Below, one piece after another: positions 1 to 7,807 of a stretch of 64,000 nt of DNA. The notes under the pieces are model-generated. The model was not told the DNA's origin. It saw nothing but the letters and a program-made list of their open reading frames with translations, and searched no databases. Every line of letters begins with the position of its first letter. Position 1 is the stretch's first letter. The stretch lies in contig CAWELH010000008.1 of NCBI GenBank assembly GCA_963809925.1, positions 434,001-498,000 on the forward strand, read 5' to 3'. The DNA comes from DASQZK01 sp963809925 (GTDB lineage Bacteria; Bacteroidota; Bacteroidia; Bacteroidales; GCA-2748055). The translations under genes and the position numbers were made by a program.

Positions 1-1408
1 TAATACCAATGCCATGATCCTCGACTCTTATCATGAGTGAATTCTTATCATTCCAGGTGCTCACCACGATCTCCGGAACCTCTTTACAGTACTTCATGGC
101 ATTATCAAAAAGGTTGGAGATGACATTGGTAAGGTGTACTTCATCAGCCTTAACTACTGCATTTTCTGCACCAGGATTCCAGTTGAGATAACCACCCCGT
201 TTTTTAACCAGAAGTTCAAAATTACCGGCGGCAGAATTAATGATCTCATGAACATCGATGATTTTTTCCCGCAACTTAAGTTTACCCTTATCGAGCACCG
301 CCATCTGCAGGACCTTTTCTACCTGGTAACCAAGTCTTTTACTTTCAGTATCTATAACACGTGAAATATGGGAAAGGTTCTTATTCCCAAAGGGTATTGT
401 ATCATCACTCAACATTTGTGAAGCAAGCGATATGGTCGAGATGGGTGTCTTCAGCTCATGGGTCATATTATTCACAAAATCATTCTTTATTTCAGACAGT
501 CTCTTCTGACGGAATATCACCCAGAGGGTAATGACAAAGATGAGAATGATGATCATGGTAAGCATCACCGATGTAAATCCGATAAAGCCTACGGCCCGAA
601 AAATAAACGATCTCTGCTCGGGAAAGTAGATCCTCAGGTAATTGGGAGAATTAAAAAAATCCTGCGGAAAAAGCTGTGATGTAAATACACGGGTGTTTTT
701 TTCAGGATGGTAGCTTTTCGACCTGAAGGCAACGTCGCCATTACTACGGAGAACAGCATACTCATAGTTGAGAGATATCCCGTCTGCAGCCAGTTCATTG
801 TCGAGCGTAGCCTTCAGCATCTCAGGAGTCAGTCTGTCTTCAATTCTTAGATTTGGTCTGTACATACGCGACATTACCCTGTCAATAAGTTCTTTCTTTG
901 ATTTTATCTTTCGGTCCACATCGTGCTGTCCAGGGATAGTGGCGGGACTTACCTGCCTGATAGTTCCGATGCTGTCCTGATCTTCCGCTCCGGGAACAAC
1001 AAAGGTCATGCTGTCATTATTCACTCTTATCCTGATCCGGTCTCCGCTGTTCTCTTTATTGTCGCCTCTCTTGTTTTGGATAGAAATCTGCTGGTCGTAC
1101 AGAAAATCGGGGGGTTGGTTAAAAAACTGCATCGAGGAACTTGACTCCATATGGTAATTGAAATAAACTCCGCCTCCACCGGTCGTATCAAGGCCCATTT
1201 GAGGAGAAATAAACTGGTTGAGCAGGTGTGCCGCTTCGCGGTTCTCGATCTCACTGCTTAAATTTGACATCGAACGTGCAACCAGCTGGGCAAACTGTTT
1301 CTCCTTAATATTAAAGGCATTCCTGATCCAGTACGTCTGTACCAGGATCAGTCCGATCATCACAACAGCCATAACGCCGGCCAGTATCCAGATTAGTTTC
1401 TTGCTCAT
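1..1408 (-). CDS. Sensor histidine kinase, C-terminus cut by the window edge
   Basis: This is a two-component sensor kinase of the inner membrane. The ATG at 1406-1408 opens a membrane segment (LIWILAGVMAVVMIGLILVQ), followed by a periplasmic region of about 220 residues and a second membrane segment (AVGFIGFTSVMLTMIIILIF). The H-box reads NDFVNNMTHELKTPIS, with the phospho-accepting His in HELKTP. The N-box reads LTNVISNLFDNAMKYC and a G1 box begins RVEDHGIGI, so the ATPase domain is entered before the edge. No HAMP domain is evident. A response regulator probably follows to the left, outside the window. A minus-strand TAnnTTTG-like element (1416-1423) lies only 8 bases before the ATG, which would give an almost leaderless mRNA. 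The kinase call is secure; its stimulus is unknown. Confidence 0.93.
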   Translation of the reverse strand, partial: MSKKLIWILAGVMAVVMIGLILVQTYWIRNAFNIKEKQFAQLVARSMSNLSSEIENREAAHLLNQFISPQMGLDTTGGGGVYFNYHMESSSSMQFFNQPPDFLYDQQISIQNKRGDNKENSGDRIRIRVNNDSMTFVVPGAEDQDSIGTIRQVSPATIPGQHDVDRKIKSKKELIDRVMSRMYRPNLRIEDRLTPEMLKATLDNELAADGISLNYEYAVLRSNGDVAFRSKSYHPEKNTRVFTSQLFPQDFFNSPNYLRIYFPEQRSFIFRAVGFIGFTSVMLTMIIILIFVITLWVIFRQKRLSEIKNDFVNNMTHELKTPISTISLASQMLSDDTIPFGNKNLSHISRVIDTESKRLGYQVEKVLQMAVLDKGKLKLREKIIDVHEIINSAAGNFELLVKKRGGYLNWNPGAENAVVKADEVHLTNVISNLFDNAMKYCKEVPEIVVSTWNDKNSLMIRVEDHGIGI

Positions 1409-1440
1409 TTCAATACAAATATAACACTATGCATAAAGCC

Positions 1441-1490
1441 TCTTCAACATGCTTAACATTCTTTAACATTCGTTACAATACGTTAACCGA
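1441..1490. promoter_or_regulatory. Array of 10-bp direct repeats, likely response-regulator operator
   Basis: Five consecutive 10-base units each carry a TT(A/C)A(A/C)-type core: TTCAACAT, TTAACATT, TTAACATT, TTACAATA and TTAACCGA, in exact 10-base register. One unit per helical turn is typical of sites for OmpR/PhoB-type regulators that bind as tandem dimers. The array sits between the kinase gene on the minus strand and the promoter of the candidate small RNA on the plus strand, so it could control both. The repeat is seen in the sequence; the regulator is inferred. Confidence 0.5.
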
Positions 1491-1512
1491 ATTATGCTTT
1501 AGATTTGTATCA

Positions 1513-1610
1513 AAGAATGAGCAACAATCACAGACAGGTAAAATTTTCATAGACCAGCGTAGAGGGTAGAGTAGACTGGGGGTCGGACAAAAGTCCGGCC
1601 CCCTTTTTTT
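1513..1610 (+). ncRNA. Candidate small RNA of about 100 nt
   Basis: A Bacteroidota-type -7 element TAGATTTG (1500-1507) is followed about 100 nt later by a strong intrinsic terminator (1578-1610). No open frame of useful length lies between them and the next gene starts at 1706. Promoter plus terminator without a gene suggests a free-standing small RNA, or an attenuated leader of the dnaJ-like gene. No known RNA family (6S, SRP, tmRNA, RNase P) was recognised. Confidence 0.4.
1578..1610 (+). terminator. Rho-independent terminator
   Basis: The 10-bp stem GGGGTCGGAC / GTCCGGCCCC contains one G-T wobble and an AAAA loop, and is followed directly by seven T residues on the plus strand. It ends the candidate small RNA and lies about 95 bases before the dnaJ-like start codon. 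Confidence 0.8.
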
Positions 1611-1705
1611 ATATGTATGCCTGATCCTGACGCGATAAGAAATACAATCTGAAAATATGATTTCACACATTTTTCCTTTAGATTGCAGGTTATACAGCAC
1701 TTCCA

Positions 1706-2947
1706 ATGTTTGAGAGATATTACGCATTGCTTGGTGTTCAGCCCGGAATTGAGGAGAGGGACCTTAAGAAGGTCTACCGGAAGCTGGCCATGAAGTTCCA
1801 TCCCGATGTCAATAAAAATCCTGGTGCTGGTGAGCATTTCAGGGAGATTTGTGAAGCATACGAGATTGTTCTGCATCAGGAAAAGAAGGATGCAGAGATT
1901 TATGCGTCCGATGACTGGGAGGTAGATGTTGATCCATCGGTTTATGAGAAAATTATCCTTGAAGCCAGGGAAAAGGCGCAGGCCAGGGCCCGGATGAAAT
2001 ATGAGAGGTTAAAGGCTGAACGGGAATTCTTTAATAACAATGATTTCTTCATTATGCTGCGTTATGCAGGCCATTTCCTCATCATTCCGGTCGCCGCAGC
2101 GATGATTGTGTTTCCTGTGTATCTGGCCATCACAGATGAATTAATGATCCTTTTTCCAACATCATTCTTCTGGATCATTGGCATTGTCATCTTCAGCCAC
2201 ATATACAGCAATCGCAGAACCTGGTTCAGGCTGGGTAAACTTAAACTGCAATGGAAGAATGTGATTGATTTTTTCCGGGTTGAGAAAAAAGACGGGGCTC
2301 GTGAATTCTGTTTTTATTCAGGGCGGTACAAGGCCGATTCAACACCTTTCAGGTATTATATGCTGAAAGTCCGGGATATACAGCTTGAAAATCATGGTCC
2401 TTTCATGCATAGTGTAGGCTATAATCGAAATTACCACGAAATCGTTGTACCAAGAAGTGCACATGCCTATCGTATCCATTTCATCCTGAGTTTTGTTAAG
2501 CCTTTGACCCTTCTTTTTTCGTTGATTTTTTTCCCGGTCCCCAGTCTCATATGGAGATTCATCCTGGGACTGGCAGCCACCCTGCTTTTATCACGGATCA
2601 TCCTGCTCCTTACATCCACACGCTCCAAAACAGCATATCTTTTCAATGCCTACACCCTCATTAAAATTGCAGTCTGGTTCACGGTAATCATTTCACAAAC
2701 CATCTATTATCCCGGCCTGGTATTCTACAATACAGTCATTCTATGGTCCTTCCTTGCATTTTTACTGTTGTTCCTGGATATGATCCTTGACCTGATATTA
2801 CGGGTATTCCCCTTCTATCCTTCCGTATATCTCCCTCTTACCAGGCAGCCTGAAGTAGTCAGGAGCCTTTTCAGAAGCGGATACCAGAATTTTTTGGATG
2901 TACCTGTTTGGTCAACCCTGTATCCCTTTTTCAGATGGTTGTTCTGA
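1706..2947 (+). CDS. J-domain protein with polytopic membrane C-terminus
   Basis: Residues 1-60 form a J domain (YYALLGVQPGIEERDLKKVY) with the HPD motif at residues 32-34, which stimulates the ATPase of DnaK-type chaperones. There is no G/F region, zinc-finger domain or DnaJ C-terminal domain. A charged helix follows, then several hydrophobic segments (about 115-135, 145-165, 255-300, 310-360), so this is a membrane-anchored J protein and not DnaJ itself. The J domain should face the cytoplasm and recruit Hsp70 to a membrane site. The client is unknown. The gene is convergent with the IPExxxVDY gene, whose stop lies 6 bases away. Confidence 0.85.
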   Translation: MFERYYALLGVQPGIEERDLKKVYRKLAMKFHPDVNKNPGAGEHFREICEAYEIVLHQEKKDAEIYASDDWEVDVDPSVYEKIILEAREKAQARARMKYERLKAEREFFNNNDFFIMLRYAGHFLIIPVAAAMIVFPVYLAITDELMILFPTSFFWIIGIVIFSHIYSNRRTWFRLGKLKLQWKNVIDFFRVEKKDGAREFCFYSGRYKADSTPFRYYMLKVRDIQLENHGPFMHSVGYNRNYHEIVVPRSAHAYRIHFILSFVKPLTLLFSLIFFPVPSLIWRFILGLAATLLLSRIILLLTSTRSKTAYLFNAYTLIKIAVWFTVIISQTIYYPGLVFYNTVILWSFLAFLLLFLDMILDLILRVFPFYPSVYLPLTRQPEVVRSLFRSGYQNFLDVPVWSTLYPFFRWLF

Positions 2948-2953
2948 TGTTGA

Positions 2954-3379
2954 TCAATCGGGCAGGCGCTGCCGGTTTTTCAGCGTTTCCGGTTCGATCT
3001 GGAAAACTGCCTGCACATTCTCGATAGAAGATATTTCTCTCCTGAGGCGGCTGGCAAGATCTTCATCGGCCTCGCCCTGAATCAGCAGGAAGAAATCGAT
3101 GTTCTTAAGTTCCTCGAGGAGATAACCTTCATCCGATTTATTGGCGATAAGATGGTACGAGACAAAGGTGTTTTCTTCAATATACTTATAGGTTAAAAAT
3201 CCTTGTTCGGTTCCGGCTTTTTTATTATATGCCTGGTGGTTATCGGTTCTGGATAGTTGAAGCCCGAGGTGATTGTTTATATTCCAGACGAGTCGGTAAT
3301 CCTTCTCAAAGGAGGATATGCCTAGAAGATAAAAGTCAAAATTTTCAGTAAAGTCAAGTTTGATCTTTTTTTTATTCAC
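2954..3379 (-). CDS. IPExxxVDY-family protein, divergent
   Basis: This is a 141-residue cytoplasmic protein with no signal peptide or membrane segment. The family occupies this place beside rnc-fabF-acpP in many Bacteroidota. The name-giving motif is degenerate here: residues reading LEELKNIDFFLLI correspond to IPExxxVDYxLxI. The assignment rests on that motif, the length and the gene neighbourhood. Its function is unknown. It lies 53 bases downstream of rnc on the same strand and is probably the last gene of that operon. Confidence 0.7.
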   Translation of the reverse strand: MNKKKIKLDFTENFDFYLLGISSFEKDYRLVWNINNHLGLQLSRTDNHQAYNKKAGTEQGFLTYKYIEENTFVSYHLIANKSDEGYLLEELKNIDFFLLIQGEADEDLASRLRREISSIENVQAVFQIEPETLKNRQRLPD

Positions 3380-3432
3380 GGCAGGAAAATTTTAAGACCA
3401 AGATACGTTTTTTGGAAATAAGCGTAAAGTGT

Positions 3433-4161
3433 TCAGGTGTTAGCAAGTTTTTCGATGGCAGCTCGTGCAGCCTTTTGTTCTGCTTCTTTTTTGGAATTTC
3501 CCATGCCCTTTCCCAGTTCTTCTTCCTGGATCCGAATGTGTGCAATAAATTGCGGGAGGTGGCCTGGCTGTGCATTTTCCTCCAGGCTATCAAATACCAG
3601 CTCCTGTTTGTTTTTCTGGGCCCACTCAATGAGCTTGCTTTTGTAATCGGATTCTGATTTTCTCAGTCTTTCGAGATCCACATACTTTTCGATAATACGC
3701 TCAATAAATCTGGCAGCATGTTTATATCCTTTATCGAGATAAATGGCACCTATCAGGGCTTCAAAGGCATTTCCGTAAAGGTGGCGGGAAACGTTTACAG
3801 GGTTGGTATGTGTAACCATCAGCTTATTGATCCCCATACGGTATGCAAGCAGGTTAAGATGCTTGCGCTTCACCATTTTTGATCTCATTTTCGTGAGAAA
3901 TCCTTCATCTTTATTGGGGAAATGACGGAAAAGATAATCGGCGACGATGGCAGCAAGAATGGCATCGCCAAGGTATTCAAGGCGTTCATTGTTTATGACT
4001 TCACCATCCGGCATAACTACGGAAGCGGACTTATGTATAAAGGCCATTTCATAGAACCGGATCCTTGCAGGAGCAAATCCGAGAATAGGAGTTAGCTTAT
4101 TGACGAGTTCTTTGTTGCGGCTGAAAGGAGTGATAAATATTCGACCAAAGCTTCCAAACAC
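3433..4161 (-). CDS. rnc: Ribonuclease III
   Basis: RNase III cleaves double-stranded RNA in rRNA and mRNA maturation. The signature NNERLEYLGDAILAAI carries the catalytic acidic residues, and a second acidic cluster appears in NAFEALIGAIYLDKG. The C-terminal third is a double-stranded RNA-binding domain (residues about 170-240, ending KKEAEQKAARAAIEKL). At 242 residues it has the usual length. It begins 3 bases after the fabF stop, so the two are almost certainly co-transcribed, as in many Bacteroidota. Confidence 0.97.
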   Translation of the reverse strand: MFGSFGRIFITPFSRNKELVNKLTPILGFAPARIRFYEMAFIHKSASVVMPDGEVINNERLEYLGDAILAAIVADYLFRHFPNKDEGFLTKMRSKMVKRKHLNLLAYRMGINKLMVTHTNPVNVSRHLYGNAFEALIGAIYLDKGYKHAARFIERIIEKYVDLERLRKSESDYKSKLIEWAQKNKQELVFDSLEENAQPGHLPQFIAHIRIQEEELGKGMGNSKKEAEQKAARAAIEKLANT

Positions 4162-4164
4162 GTT

Positions 4165-5418
4165 TTAATTCCTTAGCTTTTTAAAGATAACCGAACTGTT
4201 GTGTCCGCCAAATCCGAAGGTATTACTCATGGCACAGTTCACTGTTCGTTTTTGTGCCTTGTTGGGAGTAAGATTCAGCGCCGGATCAATGGCAGGATCA
4301 AGATTTTCAAGGTTTATGGTTGGAGGTACAATATCATTGTTGATGGACAAGATAATTGTAATCGCTTCAACGGCACCGGCAGCACCGAGCAGGTGGCCGG
4401 TCATGGATTTTGTTGCACTGATATTCAGTTTGTATGCATCTTCCCCGAAAACTTCTTTAATTGCATGGGTCTCCGAAATATCGCCAAGAGGTGTCGATGT
4501 ACCATGAACGTTGATATAATCAATATCAGATGGGGACATCCCGGCGTCTTCAAGAGCTCTTTTCATAACAAGTTTAGCTCCAAGACCTTCGGGATGTGGA
4601 GCGGTGAGGTGATAGGCATCGGCTGACATTCCCCCGCCGGCAAATTCACCATAGATCCTGGCACCACGCTTCTTTGCGTGTTCATACTCTTCAAGGACCA
4701 GCGCTCCGCCGCCTTCACCCATAACGAAACCATCGCGGTTAACATCAAAGGGACGGGAAGCTTTTGAAAAATTTTCATTGTTGGTGGATATAGCCTGCAT
4801 ACTGTTAAATCCACCCATACCGGCCTCGTTGATAGCGGCTTCAGAACCACCGGCAATCATGGCCGGGGCTTTGCCAAGGCGTATAAGATTGAAGGCATCA
4901 ACAAGAGCAGTTGTTGATGAAGCACAAGCAGAAACAGTGCCGTAATTGGGACCTCTGAATCTGTATTTCATTGAAATGTGGCCTGCGGCGATATCTGAAA
5001 TCATCTTGGGAATGAAAAAAGGACTGAACCTAGGGACATAATTACCCGTGACATAATTTTTCATTTCCTCCATGAAGGTCTCTATTCCACCGATACCCGA
5101 CGCCCAGATCACTCCGATACTGTCTGTATCGAGTTCCTCCAGGATGAACCCGCTGTCCCTGACTGCCTCATCGGCAGCTACCAGGGCAAACTGGGCATAG
5201 GGATCGAGCTTTCTGACTTCTTTTCGGTCAAAATACTGTGTGGGATCAAAATTCTTGACCTCGCAGGCAAATTTGGTTTTAAATTTTTCGGCATCAAAAC
5301 GGGTGATGAGATTAGCACCACTAACCCCGTCGACCAGATTCTTCCAAAAATCCTGGACATTATTCCCAAGGGGAGTAATGGCTCCCAATCCCGTAACTAC
5401 AACCCGCTTTAATTCCAT
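4165..5418 (-). CDS. fabF: 3-oxoacyl-[acyl-carrier-protein] synthase II
   Basis: FabF condenses malonyl-ACP with acyl-ACP in fatty-acid elongation. The thiolase-fold catalytic triad is complete: Cys165 in VSACASST, His305 in NVHGTSTPLGD and His342 in SMTGHLLGAAG. The length of 417 residues is typical. It lies 20 bases downstream of acpP and 3 bases upstream of rnc on the same strand, giving the operon acpP-fabF-rnc. Confidence 0.98.
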   Translation of the reverse strand: MELKRVVVTGLGAITPLGNNVQDFWKNLVDGVSGANLITRFDAEKFKTKFACEVKNFDPTQYFDRKEVRKLDPYAQFALVAADEAVRDSGFILEELDTDSIGVIWASGIGGIETFMEEMKNYVTGNYVPRFSPFFIPKMISDIAAGHISMKYRFRGPNYGTVSACASSTTALVDAFNLIRLGKAPAMIAGGSEAAINEAGMGGFNSMQAISTNNENFSKASRPFDVNRDGFVMGEGGGALVLEEYEHAKKRGARIYGEFAGGGMSADAYHLTAPHPEGLGAKLVMKRALEDAGMSPSDIDYINVHGTSTPLGDISETHAIKEVFGEDAYKLNISATKSMTGHLLGAAGAVEAITIILSINNDIVPPTINLENLDPAIDPALNLTPNKAQKRTVNCAMSNTFGFGGHNSSVIFKKLRN

Positions 5419-5438
5419 AATTCCGAAAAAATTACAAA

Positions 5439-5675
5439 TTACTTTGCGTTTTCTTCAATGTACTTAATGGCTTCACCAACTGTGCTGATATTTTCAGCCT
5501 GATCATCCGGAATACCAATATTGAATTCTTTTTCAAATTCCATGATCAGTTCAACAGTGTCAAGAGAATCTGCTCCGAGGTCATTTGTGAAGCTAGCTTC
5601 CGGAGTAACTTCATTCTCATCAACACCTAACTTATCCACGATAATGGCTTTAACTCTTGATGCGATATCAGACAT
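5439..5675 (-). CDS. acpP: Acyl carrier protein
   Basis: This is a 78-residue acidic carrier protein. Ser37 in GADSLDTVELIMEFE is the site for 4'-phosphopantetheine attachment. It carries growing acyl chains for FabF and the other FAS II enzymes. It is the first gene of acpP-fabF-rnc and is divergent from purN, with an AT-rich 195-bp spacer that should contain both promoters. No clear TAnnTTTG element was found for it. Confidence 0.98.
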   Translation of the reverse strand: MSDIASRVKAIIVDKLGVDENEVTPEASFTNDLGADSLDTVELIMEFEKEFNIGIPDDQAENISTVGEAIKYIEENAK

Positions 5676-5870
5676 AGCTGTAAAATTTAATTAATATTAA
5701 TACGTTAATTTTTTGACTGTGCAAAGAAATGCAATAATACCTTAAAAACAAACAAAAAAAACCATTAAATAATGTATATTTTGATTTTTTTTGCTTAAAA
5801 TTTATCTGATTCTTCAAAAGAATTCTAAAAACAGTCGAAAATTAATCAATAAAATATTATTTGCAATTCA

Positions 5871-6452
5871 ATGACTTTTAAAAAGATAGCAATATTCGCT
5901 TCAGGATCAGGTACGAACGCTGAGAACATCAGTCGATTTTTCATGAAAAATGATACCGCAAGGGTCGTACTCATACTGTCAAATAAAAAGGATGCCACTG
6001 TGCACCATCGGGCAGCCTCCCTGAACATTCCGTCTGTCAGCTTTACGAGGGAAGATTTTTATGAAAATGGCAGGGTAAGGCAGATCCTCAGCGATTATAA
6101 GATTGACTATATCGTACTGGCGGGATTTTTATTGTTGGTACCCCCCGGCCTTATTAGCGACTTTCCTCGTCGTATTGTAAATATCCATCCGGCCCTGTTA
6201 CCCGGCTATGGTGGAAAAGGAATGTACGGGATGCACGTTCATCGAAGCGTGATAGAAAACGGGGAAAAAGAATCAGGCATCACCATTCACTTTGTCAATA
6301 ACCACTATGATGAGGGCAACATTATTTTTCAGGCCCGCTGTGAGATCTCTCCTGATGACAATCCTGAAAGCCTCGCGGAAAAGATCCATAAGCTGGAGTA
6401 TTCATTTTATCCTGAAATTATTGAGCGACTGATCATGGAAAATGCAGATTAG
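5871..6452 (+). CDS. purN: Phosphoribosylglycinamide formyltransferase
   Basis: PurN transfers the formyl group of 10-formyl-tetrahydrofolate to GAR in purine synthesis. The N-terminus carries the nucleotide-binding SGSGTNAENI. The catalytic residues are in place: Asn104 and His106 in NIHPALLPGY, and Asp147 in HYDEGNI. At 193 residues it is slightly shorter than the E. coli enzyme. A near-consensus -7 element (TATTATTTG, one extra base) lies just before the ATG. It is a single gene, divergent from acpP. Confidence 0.95.
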   Translation: MTFKKIAIFASGSGTNAENISRFFMKNDTARVVLILSNKKDATVHHRAASLNIPSVSFTREDFYENGRVRQILSDYKIDYIVLAGFLLLVPPGLISDFPRRIVNIHPALLPGYGGKGMYGMHVHRSVIENGEKESGITIHFVNNHYDEGNIIFQARCEISPDDNPESLAEKIHKLEYSFYPEIIERLIMENAD

Positions 6453-6539
6453 ATCGTTTAGTATAAGGTGTATTTCCTACAATCCCCATTTCACGATTTC
6501 TGTCCTGTTCCTTCAACCCTCCCTGTGAGTTGTCATGCT

Positions 6540-7793
6540 TCAGAATCTGTTCACCATGCTCATCACTTTATTTTTAACTTCCTCGTACCGCTCCAAATTT
6601 GCTTCGCTCACAGGCTCAACCGGCGGAGCTTCCATTTTCAGGGGGTCGATGGCTGAACCATTTCTGTAAACACGAAAGTCGAGGTGCGGACCGGTAGCCA
6701 GGCCTGTACTGCCAACATAGCCGATCACGTCTCCCTGCTTCACGTAACCTCCCTTATGTAAGCTGCTTGCATACCTACTGAGGTGCATATATGAAGTACT
6801 ATATACTCCGTTATGTTTAATTTTGACGGCATTCCCTCCGCCCTTGTCCCAACCTTTAAAGATGACGAGTCCATCGCCGATTGCATGTACAGGGGTCCCG
6901 GATGGTGCCGCATAGTCAACGCCATGGTGAGGCCGCCTTATTTTCAACACAGGATGAAAACGGGAATTCGAAAACCTGGAACTAATCCTCGAATATCTTA
7001 ATGGCGCTTTGAGAAATGTTTTTCGTAAACTATTCCCCTGCTCATCAAAATAATCCTCGGTACTGTCCTGCACAAAAGGGATGGCCCAGAAATCCCTGCC
7101 CATATGTCTGAAATATGCGCCTTCAATCTTTCCGATGCCATAGGACAGACTATCGACATAAAGTTCATCATATACCACCCTGATACTATCACCCTTCTGA
7201 AGTCCGAAGAAATCAATCGACCAGGCGTAAATCTCAGAAAGTTGTATGGCAAGCATCGGATTAGCCTGATGATCGGTCAACGCATTCCATAGCGAGGATT
7301 CGATGGTACCTGCGTATGTTTGACGTATTGTATCGATATCCTTGACACCGTTCCAGACATCAAGTGAATCCCTGAAGCGGAAAACCACATAATCAGTGGC
7401 TGAATGTTCATATACAAGGAATGCCAGCGCGTTGGCAGAATCCGCTTCCAGAAAAGCAGTGTAGGGATTACCGGAACGAAAGCGTTTTGGATCAAAGATT
7501 CCCTTTGCCTTCTGATCAATGTCAAAGATCTGCTTATTGGTCACTCCGTAGTCCGAAAGGAGTGATGAAAGAGGCTGGTTCCGCTTCACCTTACCCCTTT
7601 CCATAGTAAAGGAATCGATTGGCAAACCATACAGGTAGTTGATGACCACCTCCGGGATTTCCTCAACAATTTCATCCGACAGGGGTTCACTGCCTGCATC
7701 GGCAGTAAGATGGGCGATTCTCCATTGATAAACAATAATCGTAATACCAATTACAACAGCTATGATGAGTAAAATCAGATATTTCTTTTTCAC
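6540..7793 (-). CDS. M23-family metallopeptidase, membrane anchored
   Basis: This is a probable peptidoglycan endopeptidase in the periplasm. The start is GTG at 7793 and gives an N-terminal anchor (YLILLIIAVVIGITIIVYQW). The first 270 residues are a species-variable stalk, and residues about 275-395 form the M23 domain. Visible active-site residues are His289 and Asp293 (RPHHGVDYAAPSG), His337 (TSYMHLSRY) and His370 (TGPHLDFRV). The second His of the usual HxH pair is Asp372, so one zinc ligand is changed from His to Asp. The gene starts 15 bases downstream of leuS on the same strand. Enzyme or non-catalytic regulator cannot be settled from sequence. Confidence 0.88.
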   Translation of the reverse strand: MKKKYLILLIIAVVIGITIIVYQWRIAHLTADAGSEPLSDEIVEEIPEVVINYLYGLPIDSFTMERGKVKRNQPLSSLLSDYGVTNKQIFDIDQKAKGIFDPKRFRSGNPYTAFLEADSANALAFLVYEHSATDYVVFRFRDSLDVWNGVKDIDTIRQTYAGTIESSLWNALTDHQANPMLAIQLSEIYAWSIDFFGLQKGDSIRVVYDELYVDSLSYGIGKIEGAYFRHMGRDFWAIPFVQDSTEDYFDEQGNSLRKTFLKAPLRYSRISSRFSNSRFHPVLKIRRPHHGVDYAAPSGTPVHAIGDGLVIFKGWDKGGGNAVKIKHNGVYSTSYMHLSRYASSLHKGGYVKQGDVIGYVGSTGLATGPHLDFRVYRNGSAIDPLKMEAPPVEPVSEANLERYEEVKNKVMSMVNRF

Positions 7794-7807
7794 GATCGGA
7801 TTAGGGT

